A stretch of 64,000 nucleotides of DNA from an uncultured Bacilli bacterium (GCA_934087065.1 CAKOIS010000004.1:1-64000); one strand, 5' to 3'. Positions 1 through 8,621 are shown, counted from the stretch's first letter. Program-made: numbers and translations. The notes: generated by a model from the sequence alone, not told the origin.

Positions 1-57
1 GAGATAATGTCTATATAAATTATATAGGCAGTTCTAATACAGCAATGTGTCCACGAG

Positions 58-933
58 GTGATGGTAGCAGAAGTTACCCATAGTGTTTTTTATGCTCCAT
101 TCTATGTAGCACTTAATAATAATTATTTTGAAGGTTTAGAAGTTACTAAAACTCTAACAAGTGGGGCTGACAAAGTAGCAAGTGCAGTATTAAGTGGAGA
201 CACAGATATTGGCTTATCAGGTCTTGAAGCAACTATTTATGTTTACCAAAATAATGCTAAAGACTATCTAAAAAGTTTCTCTTCTCTTACAAAAAGAGAT
301 GGACAATTCTTATTTGGAGACTGCAAGTATAAAGACAATTTTAATGTTGATATATTAAAAGGAAAAACAGTTTTAGCTGGTCGCAGTGGTGGTATGCCAT
401 CAATGGTGTTCTTATATGCTCTACACAAAAACAATATAAATATTAAAGACGTTAACGTTGACTTATCAGTTGACTTTGCAAACCTAAGTGGAGCATATAT
501 TGGAAAACAAGGAGACTTTGTTAACTTGTTTGAACCAAACGCATTAGCTTTAGAAAAAGAAGGTTATGGATGTGTACTTTCAAGCATCGGACTTATGAGT
601 GGAGAACTTCCCTATACAGTATTCCATGCTAAAAAAAGTTACATAGAAAACAATAAAGATACAATTAAAAAATTTACTAAAGGTATTCAAAAAGGTTTAG
701 ACTTCGTAAAAAATAATGATGCAACTAAAATTGCAGAAATTATAAAAAGTGAATTTACAAGTACTAGTTTTGAAGTCTTAGTAAGTGTTATAGAAAGATA
801 TAAAAACGCTGACAGTTGGTGGGAAAGTACAGTTATCACTGAACGCGCATTTAATAATTTACTTGATTTAATGGAATACAATGGAGTGTTAGAAAGTACT
901 GTTAATTATAACGACTTGGTTTATAATGAATGA
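58..933 (+). CDS. ABC transporter substrate-binding protein (NMT1/ThiY/SsuA-like), N-terminus incomplete
   Basis: This is the binding protein of a NitT/TauT/ThiY-type importer; the ATPase and permease genes follow at once. The opening motif VAEVTHSVFYAPFYVALNNN is typical of NMT1-like binding proteins just after the signal peptide. No signal peptide or lipobox precedes it: the frame is closed by a TAG at 25-27, leaving only a GTG at 58 or an ATG at 61 as starts. Positions 3-80 are open in another frame. The 5' end may therefore be truncated, frameshifted or misassembled near a contig edge. The stop overlaps the ATPase gene by 8 nt. The substrate cannot be told from sequence; thiamine precursors, sulfonates or similar are possible. 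Confidence 0.8.
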   Translation: MMVAEVTHSVFYAPFYVALNNNYFEGLEVTKTLTSGADKVASAVLSGDTDIGLSGLEATIYVYQNNAKDYLKSFSSLTKRDGQFLFGDCKYKDNFNVDILKGKTVLAGRSGGMPSMVFLYALHKNNINIKDVNVDLSVDFANLSGAYIGKQGDFVNLFEPNALALEKEGYGCVLSSIGLMSGELPYTVFHAKKSYIENNKDTIKKFTKGIQKGLDFVKNNDATKIAEIIKSEFTSTSFEVLVSVIERYKNADSWWESTVITERAFNNLLDLMEYNGVLESTVNYNDLVYNE

Positions 934-1666
934 AATACTAAAAATTAAACACTTACACAAAACATATAACAGTATATCAAACGAAACACTAGCAGTAAGT
1001 GACACATCATTTACTGTATATGATGGGGAGTTTGTCTCTATAGTAGGCTCAAGTGGATGTGGAAAAAGTACCATACTAAACATAATTGCAGGACTAGATA
1101 ACGACTACACTGGCTTAGTTAAATTTAAAAGTGGCACAACAACAAGTTATATGCTACAAGACGATACCTTATTTCCTTGGTTAAATGTTCTTGACAATGC
1201 ATTACTTGGTCTAAAAATACAAAAGAAACTAACTATAGATAACATTAACTATGTTAAAAACTTACTTACTAAATATGGTCTAAAAGACTTCATGTACAAA
1301 AAAGTGACAGACCTAAGTGGCGGTATGAAACAACGAGTAGCTCTAATTAGAACAATTGCTACAAAACCAAACCTAGTACTACTAGACGAACCCTTTAGTG
1401 CACTTGACTACCAAAACAGACTAAAAGTCAGTGTAGACGTATATAACATACTAAAAAAAGAAGGAATAACTACAATTATGGTAACTCATGACTTATCAGA
1501 AGCTCTAAGCATAAGTTCAAAAGTAATAGTAATGAGTAAAAGACCAACTAAAGTAAAGAATATCTATAACTTAGACTTTGACAAAAACCTATCTCCTTTA
1601 GAAAGAAGAAAAACTAGTATATTTAACGAATACCTAGACTTACTATGGAGGGATATAGATGAGTGA
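926..1666 (+). CDS. ABC transporter ATP-binding protein (SsuB/TauB/ThiZ-like)
   Basis: This 246-residue cytoplasmic ATPase powers the importer encoded by its neighbours. Visible motifs are Walker A GSSGCGKST (residues about 41-49), a Q-loop LQDDTLFPW (about 77), the signature LSGGMKQR (about 130), Walker B LVLLDEP (about 150) and the H-loop MVTHD (about 186). Its length matches the nitrate/sulfonate/taurine ATPase family. It overlaps the binding-protein gene by 8 nt and the permease gene by 8 nt, so the three are translationally coupled. Confidence 0.93.
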   Translation: MNEILKIKHLHKTYNSISNETLAVSDTSFTVYDGEFVSIVGSSGCGKSTILNIIAGLDNDYTGLVKFKSGTTTSYMLQDDTLFPWLNVLDNALLGLKIQKKLTIDNINYVKNLLTKYGLKDFMYKKVTDLSGGMKQRVALIRTIATKPNLVLLDEPFSALDYQNRLKVSVDVYNILKKEGITTIMVTHDLSEALSISSKVIVMSKRPTKVKNIYNLDFDKNLSPLERRKTSIFNEYLDLLWRDIDE

Positions 1667-2441
1667 TAGTAGAAAAAAATTCCTAAGATCCTACCGAAAG
1701 AACAAACTAATTATTAAACTATCCCAAATATGCCTAGCATTATCTTTCTTACTAGTTTGGGAAGTATTAGCTAAATATGAAATAATAAACTCATTCATAA
1801 CAAGTTCTCCTAGTAAAATAGTAATAACAATAGTAAACTTATTTATAAAAGATAATCTAACATACCATATATTTGCAACATTATCAGAAACACTAATTGC
1901 TTTTATTATAACCCTAATAATAAGTTTGACTTTAAGTATACTAATATATAAAAGTCCTACATTAGACAAAATAATAGACCCATATCTAACAGTAATAAAT
2001 AGTTTACCTAAAGTAGCTTTAGGACCACTTCTAATAATATGGGTAGGGGCTAACTATAAAAGTATAATATTGATGGCTATTTTAATAAGTATAATTGTAA
2101 GCATACAATCAATTAGTATAGGCTTTAAAAGTACTAACACAAATAGAATAAAACTACTTAAAAGTTTTAAAGCTACAGATAAAGACATACTAAAATATGT
2201 AGTAATACCAAGCAACTATAAAATAATAATAAATAGCTGTAAAATAAATATAGGGCTATGTCTTATAGGTGTAATAATGGGAGAATTCCTAACAAGTAAA
2301 GCAGGCTTAGGTTACCTAATACTTTATGGAAGTCAAGTATTTAACTTAAACCTAGTTATGAGTGGAATAATAATACTCTTAATAATATCAGTCATGCTTT
2401 ACAAGATAATCACTACAATAGAAAAACACTTAGATGTTTAA
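1659..2441 (+). CDS. ABC transporter permease (SsuC/ThiX-like)
   Basis: This is the inner-membrane channel subunit (260 residues) of the importer. Hydrophobic segments start near residues 20, 65, 100 and 125 and recur to the C-terminus. A cytoplasmic EAA-like loop lies around SFKATDKDILKYVVIPSNYK (about residues 168-187), the contact with the ATPase in BPD_transp_1 family permeases. A GGAGGG ribosome site inside the ATPase gene precedes the ATG. The gene is last in the operon and is followed directly by a strong hairpin terminator. Confidence 0.9.
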   Translation: MSDSRKKFLRSYRKNKLIIKLSQICLALSFLLVWEVLAKYEIINSFITSSPSKIVITIVNLFIKDNLTYHIFATLSETLIAFIITLIISLTLSILIYKSPTLDKIIDPYLTVINSLPKVALGPLLIIWVGANYKSIILMAILISIIVSIQSISIGFKSTNTNRIKLLKSFKATDKDILKYVVIPSNYKIIINSCKINIGLCLIGVIMGEFLTSKAGLGYLILYGSQVFNLNLVMSGIIILLIISVMLYKIITTIEKHLDV

Positions 2442-2493
2442 AACGAAGATAGGCGCGTCCGCCTAAAGGCGGATTATCTATCTCCGTTTTTTT
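2442..2493 (+). terminator. Intrinsic terminator, probably bidirectional
   Basis: A TCCGCC/GGCGGA stem with a TAAA loop is extended by GATAG/CTATC and followed by seven or more T residues. It ends the ABC operon. The opposite strand also reads hairpin plus T-rich tail, so it may stop the convergent surface-protein gene as well. Confidence 0.85.
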
Positions 2494-2595
2494 CTTAATA
2501 TCATATTATATAAACTATAATTTAACCCTTAGATTACTTTATAGTAATTATATTAGTAAATTAATCGTTAGACACAGTTAAGTTAATGGGATCGT

Positions 2596-4527
2596 TTAGC
2601 ATCCACTTGAAGTTTCAACTATTTCATATGGTGTATCTGATGTCCCATTTCCTGTACTATATAGAGTGCAAGATTTGAGAGAAACTGCCGGACGCACACC
2701 GTACGCGTTGCTGACGTAGATGTGGCTCAAGCGGCCAGGGTTGGACGAACCGAACACGAAGAACACGTAAGCGCGGCTGCTATACCAAGCGTTAGGAGAC
2801 AACAACCACCAGTAAGTTGAGCCTGTTGAGCTATAAGATGCATCTGTACTGCTAGAACTTGTTGTTAATGTTCCTTCCTTTGCATTCCTAAAATACCATG
2901 CATTTGCATTATAGTTTCCGGATATTCCACCTGCATAACTTATTTCATCTGCTGTCATTAATGCTATTGGGTATGTTAACTTTCCATTTCCTGCGCTACT
3001 ATCTACTGTGAATTTGTCTTCTGTTGCTGCACAGTCATAACTTGGTGTTTTATTTGTTTCTAGTCTTGTGTCTGCTGCATAGTTAAATGATGAACTTACA
3101 CTATATGTTCCATCAGTTACACTTCTATCATTACAGTATACTGCTGTTGTACTTAAGTATTTTGTATAGTTAGTTTTTAGATTATTTTCATACCATGTAT
3201 CTATTATTCCTTTTATTGTACTAGAATTTGTTTGATTTGTTCTATTATTTGCTTGTGAACCACTTGTTCCATACATATAGCCTACGTACATTGGGTCATT
3301 ATATGTCTTATTGAACGCTGTACTTGAGCTTATATATGCATCAGTTGCTGTTGTGCTTGTTCCGTGGTATAGTAGTCTTACACTTCCATCTGAGTTTGTT
3401 CTTATTATTCTCCAGTATAAGTCTTGATTACTTGCATTTTTTCCAAACTTTACCCAGTTTGTTGTTACGTTTCCAGCAAAATAATATACTGTTTTATTAT
3501 CTTCTTTAGCTGTATAAAGTACTTGGTCTGTGCTATCAAATGCTGCGTTAAATGTTGTTCTATTTGTTGTTGCTATTCCTCTATCTGATAATAACTTAGC
3601 ATATAATGTCGGTAAGACTTCATATACACTACATATAGTTCCTTTTTGAACATTACTAAATTTAAGCGTACTTCCTGATACAGTTGGTGTTACATCATTA
3701 GTACAACTAATTGTTAAATCGCTTAAAGTTTTAGATGTATTAGTTGGTGTTACTGTAAATTCTACATCTTCTCCCTTTAAAACTTGTTTTACATTCTTGT
3801 CAGCTGTAGCGTCTTTTAAATCTAACTCAATAGTTTTTAAATTACTATCAACATCACTACTGCTTCCACTAGGTAAGTATTCCCCTCTAGCACTTATTTG
3901 TGTTACAAAATATTTACCTTGACTAGCGTTAGTCGCGTCACTCTTAAGCCAAGCATATAATTTAAATGTTTTAGTTTCTCCTACAGCTATTAGTATATTT
4001 GATGCTATTTTATGGTTACCGTCAGCATCAACATTAGCGCTATATAAAGTTGTTGTAGGAGTACTACTTCCTTCCCCAATAGCTATTTTAACTTCATCAT
4101 CATTTACAAACTCACTATATTCTACCCCATCAGATATTATAGTACCTGCAGTTGGGTCTTTTTCTAAATATAAACTTACATATAATGGAATATCTCCATC
4201 ATTAGTTAAAGTAAATATATAAGGCTTTAAATTACTCCAGTCACTTGCTGTAGATGGGTCACTTACGGGATATATCTTACTATAAACAGTATTACCATTA
4301 GCATCTTTTTCAGTTCCTATAACATTACCTATATCACTTATAGTACTATTACAAGTACTATCTTTACAAAAAGCTAAAGAAATATCTCCAAACTTAATTG
4401 TATCAGTACTTCCTGTAGTATCTACTTTAAAAATTGCATAACTCATTGCAATAAAAACCAAACTAACTATAGCTACAACACCAATAGTTATTTTAATTTC
4501 TCTATTAATCATACCTTTTAGTCCCAT
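2596..4527 (-). CDS. Large surface protein: TasA/camelysin-like N-terminus, Cys-paired beta module, C-terminal lectin-like domain with hypervariable-looking patch
   Basis: This is a 643-residue exported protein. Residues about 8-32 form a membrane/signal segment and residues 35-225 resemble TasA/camelysin-type exported beta-proteins (IKFGDISLAFC). Residues 228-305 form a beta module with a Cys pair, also found in the proteins at 33957 and 44958. Residues 305-643 form a DUF6273-like, probably C-type-lectin-fold domain, ending WWLLSP...GVRPAVSLKSC. Inside that ending, a stretch of about 35 codons is GC-rich and has no A-ending codon, unlike the rest of the gene. It lies downstream of a SipW-like peptidase and a small membrane protein. 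The start is the ATG after GGTGAT. The ligand is unknown. Confidence 0.75.
   Translation of the reverse strand: MGLKGMINREIKITIGVVAIVSLVFIAMSYAIFKVDTTGSTDTIKFGDISLAFCKDSTCNSTISDIGNVIGTEKDANGNTVYSKIYPVSDPSTASDWSNLKPYIFTLTNDGDIPLYVSLYLEKDPTAGTIISDGVEYSEFVNDDEVKIAIGEGSSTPTTTLYSANVDADGNHKIASNILIAVGETKTFKLYAWLKSDATNASQGKYFVTQISARGEYLPSGSSSDVDSNLKTIELDLKDATADKNVKQVLKGEDVEFTVTPTNTSKTLSDLTISCTNDVTPTVSGSTLKFSNVQKGTICSVYEVLPTLYAKLLSDRGIATTNRTTFNAAFDSTDQVLYTAKEDNKTVYYFAGNVTTNWVKFGKNASNQDLYWRIIRTNSDGSVRLLYHGTSTTATDAYISSSTAFNKTYNDPMYVGYMYGTSGSQANNRTNQTNSSTIKGIIDTWYENNLKTNYTKYLSTTAVYCNDRSVTDGTYSVSSSFNYAADTRLETNKTPSYDCAATEDKFTVDSSAGNGKLTYPIALMTADEISYAGGISGNYNANAWYFRNAKEGTLTTSSSSTDASYSSTGSTYWWLLSPNAWYSSRAYVFFVFGSSNPGRLSHIYVSNAYGVRPAVSLKSCTLYSTGNGTSDTPYEIVETSSGC
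2690..2800 (-). other. Putative DGR variable region (VR) in the surface-protein gene
   Basis: Hand count over 2691-2800 gives 64 G/C of 110 (58%), in a gene and window near 30%. On the coding strand, 20 of the 35 codons from AAC at the start of NAWYSS to CCG in GVRP end in C and none ends in A. Many are AGC, CGC, TTC, TCC, CAC, ATC or AAC, the products expected when AAC template codons are mutated at adenines. The patch lies at the C-terminus of a lectin-like domain, where DGR variable repeats usually sit. The constant GC-rich GGTGTGCGTCCGG after it could be the initiation-of-homing site. No template repeat or reverse transcriptase was found in the window, so this is inference. Confidence 0.5.
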
Positions 4528-4603
4528 TTATATCACCAACTTATTATCTTCTAATATAATAATTATAAAATAATTTTTTAATTTAATCAAGTAGGTATAT
4601 ACA

Positions 4604-4632
4604 AAAAAGAAATGTTTTTTATTACATTTCTT
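4604..4632 (-). terminator. Intrinsic terminator after the small membrane protein gene
   Basis: On the minus strand AAGAAATG pairs with CATTTCTT across an A-rich loop, then a T run follows. The TAA stop of the upstream gene lies in the loop. Confidence 0.7.
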
Positions 4633-5077
4633 GAATATTAAAAGATATTTCTACATTATTATATAAAGTTATACTATATTCTTTAGTTTCTTTTTTATTG
4701 ATAATATTATTATCTAATATATAATAAGTAATATTATTAGATTTATAATTATCTAAATTTTCTAAATAAGTTAAGTTATCTAAATATTTTATTTTTAAGT
4801 CGTTTTTATTTAAGTTATAACTATCTTTCACTCCTAAATATAAAAGATATTCTTTTTTATTTACATCGCTATTACTAACTTCTAAAGTTACACCTTTCTC
4901 ATCTTCTTTTAATATAACTTCTAGTCCTTCTCCATTATTAGCATATCTACTTGCTATAGTAGAATATTTAGACAAATCAATTTTACCCCACGCTATATAT
5001 GTTAGAACAAGAATAACTAACATAAATGCTATTTCTGAAACTAAATAAATAATTTTTTTATTGATACTTTCAACCAT
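4622..5077 (-). CDS. Small membrane-anchored extracellular protein, unknown function
   Basis: I do not recognise this 151-residue protein. Residues about 8-30 are a single hydrophobic segment, and the remaining 120 residues are polar, probably beta-rich and outside the cell (repeated KEYLLYL / KEYSITLYN patterns). It lies between the SipW-like peptidase and the TasA-like surface protein on the same strand, so a role in exporting or assembling that surface protein is plausible but not shown. The start has an AGGGTGG ribosome site. It has its own terminator overlapping the stop. Confidence 0.6.
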   Translation of the reverse strand: MVESINKKIIYLVSEIAFMLVILVLTYIAWGKIDLSKYSTIASRYANNGEGLEVILKEDEKGVTLEVSNSDVNKKEYLLYLGVKDSYNLNKNDLKIKYLDNLTYLENLDNYKSNNITYYILDNNIINKKETKEYSITLYNNVEISFNIQEM

Positions 5078-5130
5078 AATACCACCCTTATTGATTCTAT
5101 ATTGTATATTGCTAACTAAGAAAAGTCAAG

Positions 5131-5154
5131 AAAAAAAACGCCCATCGTGCGTTA
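5131..5154 (-). terminator. Compact intrinsic terminator of the signal peptidase gene
   Basis: The minus strand has AACGC-ACGATG-GCGTT followed by eight T residues. The TAA stop codon supplies the first bases of the stem. Confidence 0.8.
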
Positions 5155-5829
5155 ATTTATTTTCTTAGGTCTACCTCTTTTAGGTTTAGGTTTCTCTTCC
5201 ATTTTTTCTTTTCTTCTTCTAGTTGGTAAATCATCTTCTTGTTCTTCTTCTAATTCTTGCATTTTATTTCTTACTTTAATTAGTTTTAATAATTTCATAA
5301 TATCATAGATTATTACACCCATCGCAGGAATAAGTATTACAGTAAACCAACCAAACTTACTAGCTAAGAAGAATTGTACTCTTCCAAGTTGTGGTATTAC
5401 AAATCTAACTTTACCTATAACTTGACTTTGGTCAATCATCTCGTTATCCATAACAGGGTTAGCATCTCCCTTAGTTCTAAATACTATACCATTATTAGTA
5501 ACATGTTTTTCAACAACTCTGTGTGTTATTGGAGTTGAACCAAAGAATGAATTAGTACTATAATATGATATAACATCATTTATTTGAATATCTTCTGGAT
5601 CCATTTTAGCTACAAACACAACATCATAAACTGCTATATCAGGTGTCATACTAGGACTTATAATAGTATATAAACCAAGTGGTTGCCTTTGTCCCTTAGC
5701 CTGCGCTATTTTATTAATTGCAATATATGACAATAAAAACGCACCAATTAAACACAAAATAGCCATAACACACCAAGAAATAGTCTTAGCTATTAAATAA
5801 ATTACTCCCCTTTGTTTTTTCTCTTTCAT
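5152..5829 (-). CDS. sipW: Signal peptidase I, SipW (ER/archaeal) type
   Basis: This membrane serine protease cleaves signal peptides. Two hydrophobic segments (about residues 12-37 and 155-180) flank an extracellular catalytic domain. The nucleophile motif ISPSMTP and ITHRVV, with His where bacterial type I enzymes have Lys, mark the Ser-His SipW class, which processes TasA/camelysin-like proteins in Bacillus. The long basic cytoplasmic tail ends in KRGRPKKIN, which resembles an AT-hook. I chose ATG 5829, preceded by AGGTGG, over an upstream GTG. The likely substrate is the TasA-like protein downstream at 2596-4527. Confidence 0.88.
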   Translation of the reverse strand: MKEKKQRGVIYLIAKTISWCVMAILCLIGAFLLSYIAINKIAQAKGQRQPLGLYTIISPSMTPDIAVYDVVFVAKMDPEDIQINDVISYYSTNSFFGSTPITHRVVEKHVTNNGIVFRTKGDANPVMDNEMIDQSQVIGKVRFVIPQLGRVQFFLASKFGWFTVILIPAMGVIIYDIMKLLKLIKVRNKMQELEEEQEDDLPTRRRKEKMEEKPKPKRGRPKKIN

Positions 5830-6010
5830 ATCTTCCACCTACTATAATTTATTATATAAGATTTTCTTTATTTATACAAGGTAGTTTTTACTATATTTGA
5901 CAAAATATGACAAATATTAGCAATAAATAGTACTCGTAAAACACAAAAGTAAATTTATTTTACAAGTAATACATATTTGCAAGAGGAATGATACATATTT
6001 ATAATATACA

Positions 6011-6047
6011 AAAACAAAGTAAGCTTACTTTTGCTCACTTTGTTTTT
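6011..6047 (-). terminator. Intrinsic terminator of queH
   Basis: AACAAAGT pairs with ACTTTGTT on the minus strand, with the TAA stop of queH between the arms, followed by T residues. Confidence 0.7.
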
Positions 6048-6627
6048 TACTATATATACATCCACAATAGTTTTGTCTATATAAGTTATATTTTTTAGAT
6101 AATTCCATAGATAATTTATATCCTTCTTTTTTCTTAAAGTCTGAATATAAGAATTTTACTTTTGTTAATTCTTCTATATCTTTTCCAATAGCATTTAACA
6201 CTTGACTATTTTTATATGGGCTTACTGTTAAAGTAGTACCGAAATATAGAAAGTTATTTTCTTTTGCAGTAAGTGCAGTTTTAATTAGTCTTAATTCATA
6301 ACATTTATGGCATCTATAACCACCCTCAGGTAAATCTTCAAGTCCTTTTGACATGCTTTTAAACTTTTCATTCTCATAGTCACAGTCTAAAAACTTAATG
6401 CCAAACTCACTAACTATTCTTTTTTGTTCTTCTTTTCTTTTTAAGTATTCTTCTAATGGTTCAATATTTGGGTTATAGTAAAATATTGTTACATCAAAAT
6501 AATCTTTTAATCTTGTTATTACAGCAGTAGAGCATGGTGCACAGCAAGAGTGTAAAAGTATAGAAGGCTTACGCCCATTTAACTTGGTAATTATCTCATC
6601 CAATACTTTATCATAATTAGTTTTCAT
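6025..6627 (-). CDS. queH: Epoxyqueuosine reductase QueH (DUF208)
   Basis: QueH reduces epoxyqueuosine to queuosine in the wobble base of tRNAs, the last step of queuosine synthesis, using iron-sulfur chemistry. The 200-residue protein has the family's cysteine sets: LLHSCCAPCS (about residues 24-33), CHKCYELRL (about 106-114) and YCGCIYS near the C-terminus, plus FYYNPNIEP. Length is normal. It starts 7 nt after typA ends, with a TAGGTA ribosome site, so it is probably co-transcribed with typA. No other queuosine genes are in the window. Confidence 0.9.
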   Translation of the reverse strand: MKTNYDKVLDEIITKLNGRKPSILLHSCCAPCSTAVITRLKDYFDVTIFYYNPNIEPLEEYLKRKEEQKRIVSEFGIKFLDCDYENEKFKSMSKGLEDLPEGGYRCHKCYELRLIKTALTAKENNFLYFGTTLTVSPYKNSQVLNAIGKDIEELTKVKFLYSDFKKKEGYKLSMELSKKYNLYRQNYCGCIYSKKQSEQK

Positions 6628-6633
6628 AATTAC

Positions 6634-8448
6634 CTACTTTTGTTTTTTAGCATCTTCTTTTTTTCTAAGTTCAGTATTTAATATTTTCTTTCTTAATCTA
6701 AAACTCTTTGGAGTAACTTCTACAAGTTCATCAGTATTAATATAGTCTAATGCTATTTCTAGAGTTAATTGTCTAGGTCTTTTAAGTACAACAGTATGGT
6801 CTTTACTAGCACTTCTTGTATTAGTTAAGTTTTTAGCTTTAGTTACATTTACTGCTAAATCGTTATCTCTATTATTTTCTCCAACTATCATACCTTCATA
6901 TACTTCTGTACCTGGTTCAATAAACATGATACCACGGTCTTCTAAAGCACCTAAACCATATGCAGTAGCTTTTCCGTTTTCCATAGATACAAGTACACCT
7001 AGTTTTCTTTCTCCAACTGGATTAGGGTTAACTGGTCCATATTCTTTAAATGTATGATTTATTATTCCGTAACCTTTAGTTAAAATTAAGAATTCGTTAA
7101 CAAAACCAATTAAACCTCTAGATGGTACTAAGTATTCAAGCTTAGTATTAGTTTCAAAAGATTTCATGTTAATCATTTGACCATCACGACTTGCCAAACT
7201 TTCTATTACTGCTCCCACAGTGTCTGTTGGTGCTTCTATTAAAACTTCTTCGTATGGCTCACATTGAACTCCATCTATTTCTTTTACAATTACTTCTGGT
7301 TTTGATACTTGAAGTTCAAAACCTTCTCTTCTCATGTTTTCAATTAATATTGATAAGTGTAACTCTCCACGTCCACTTACTATCCAGTTTTCTGCATCTT
7401 TTTGTTCAACTCTTAAAGATACATCTTTTTCTAGTTCTTTCATTAATCTTTCTTCTATTTTTCTAGCAGTAAGTAGTTTACCTTCTTTACCAGAGAAAGG
7501 ACTTGTGTTAACTCCGAATGTCATTTTTAATGTAGGCTCTTCTATTCTAAGGACAGGAAGAGCGTCTTCTTTTCCTATTTCACAAACTGTTTCACCAACT
7601 GAAATGTCAGGAAGTCCAGATATACCAACTATTTCTCCAGCTGATGCACTTTCTATTTCTTCTCTTTTTATTCCAGTAAAACCAAATAATTTTTGTATTC
7701 TAAATTGTTTAATACTACCATCTAATCTTACACATGAAACCATTTCTCCAGTTTTAACTGTACCATTAGCAATAGTACCTACACCAATTCTTCCAACATA
7801 ATCGTTATAGTCTAAAAGTGCTGGTTGGAATTGTAATGGGGCATTCACGTCTCCCTTTGGTTCAGGTATAGTGTTAATAATTGTTTCAAATATTGGGTCC
7901 ATTGTGTGTTTTTGTGTTGATAAGTCTTCATTATAACTACTAGTTCCATTTAGTGCACTTGCATAAATTATAGGAAAATCTATTTGCTCATCACTTGCAC
8001 CTAAGTCAATAAATAACTCAAGTACTTCATCAATTACTTCACTAATTCTTACATTTTCTCTATCAACTTTGTTAATAACTACTATTGGTTTTAAATTAGC
8101 TTCTAATGCTTTTTTAAGAACAAATCTTGTTTGAGGCATAGTACCTTCTCTAGCATCAACTAGTAAGATTACACCATCAACCATATGCATTATTCTTTCA
8201 ACTTCTCCACCAAAGTCAGCATGTCCTGGTGTATCAACTATATTAATTTTATAATCTTTATAATGTACACCAGTTGTTTTGGCTAAAATTGTTATTCCTC
8301 TTTCTTTTTCTATATCATTTGAGTCCATTACTCTTTTATCATGTGTTTCATTTTCTCTAAAAGTTCCACTTTGATTTAATAATTCGTCTACTAATGTAGT
8401 TTTACCATGATCAACGTGTGCTATTATTGCAACATTTCTTAATTTCAT
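6634..8448 (-). CDS. typA: Ribosome-associated GTPase TypA/BipA
   Basis: TypA is an EF-G-like translational GTPase that binds ribosomes and helps subunit assembly and stress growth. The 604-residue protein has G1 AHVDHGKT (residues 10-17), G2 around RGITI, G3 DTPGH and G4 NKVD, then EF-G-like domains II, III and V and the TypA-specific C-terminal domain (LVEVTPKSFRLRKKIL). Length is normal. The ATG follows AAGGAG. A good promoter lies upstream. Confidence 0.97.
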   Translation of the reverse strand: MKLRNVAIIAHVDHGKTTLVDELLNQSGTFRENETHDKRVMDSNDIEKERGITILAKTTGVHYKDYKINIVDTPGHADFGGEVERIMHMVDGVILLVDAREGTMPQTRFVLKKALEANLKPIVVINKVDRENVRISEVIDEVLELFIDLGASDEQIDFPIIYASALNGTSSYNEDLSTQKHTMDPIFETIINTIPEPKGDVNAPLQFQPALLDYNDYVGRIGVGTIANGTVKTGEMVSCVRLDGSIKQFRIQKLFGFTGIKREEIESASAGEIVGISGLPDISVGETVCEIGKEDALPVLRIEEPTLKMTFGVNTSPFSGKEGKLLTARKIEERLMKELEKDVSLRVEQKDAENWIVSGRGELHLSILIENMRREGFELQVSKPEVIVKEIDGVQCEPYEEVLIEAPTDTVGAVIESLASRDGQMINMKSFETNTKLEYLVPSRGLIGFVNEFLILTKGYGIINHTFKEYGPVNPNPVGERKLGVLVSMENGKATAYGLGALEDRGIMFIEPGTEVYEGMIVGENNRDNDLAVNVTKAKNLTNTRSASKDHTVVLKRPRQLTLEIALDYINTDELVEVTPKSFRLRKKILNTELRKKEDAKKQK

Positions 8449-8478
8449 ACTTCTTTCACTCCTTAAAAACCTAGTGTA

Positions 8479-8507
8479 TTATATCACTAAATAGGTATTC
8501 TTGTAAA
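8479..8507 (-). promoter_or_regulatory. Sigma-A-type promoter of typA
   Basis: The minus strand has TTTACA (plus 8502-8507), a 17-nt spacer, then TATAAT (8479-8484), about 30 nt before the typA ATG. Confidence 0.65.
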
Positions 8508-8510
8508 GAA

Positions 8511-8534
8511 AAATGTAACAATTTTGTTACATTT
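8511..8534. repeat. Palindrome just upstream of the typA promoter
   Basis: AAATGTAACA and TGTTACATTT form perfect 10-bp arms around ATTT, ending 4 nt upstream of the -35 box. It could be an operator or a weak terminator; neither is shown. Confidence 0.5.
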
Positions 8535-8563
8535 AATGTCCAAAGTGTAAAAAATAAAATGTC

Positions 8564-8612
8564 AGATTTTCACCACATAATACCAATATACGGTATTTTA
8601 TGGTGAAAATCA
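8564..8612 (-). terminator. Long inverted repeat, likely terminator of the phosphoglycerol transferase gene
   Basis: GATTTTCACCA...AATACC and GGTATT...TGGTGAAAATC form arms of about 20 nt with one small asymmetry around AATATAC. T-rich tracts flank both sides. It begins about 10 nt after the stop at 8622 and could act in either direction. The stem is much longer than the other terminators here. Confidence 0.6.
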
Positions 8613-8621
8613 AGTGTTTTT

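Noticed and set aside
2442..2595. DGR template repeat or Avd-like gene next to the surface protein
   Set aside because: The gap holds only the terminator and AT-rich filler with no sequence like the GC-rich patch.
7334..7801. Plus-strand open frame of 155 codons inside typA
   Set aside because: It is antisense to a highly conserved gene, has no ribosome site and its composition is the mirror of the typA codons.
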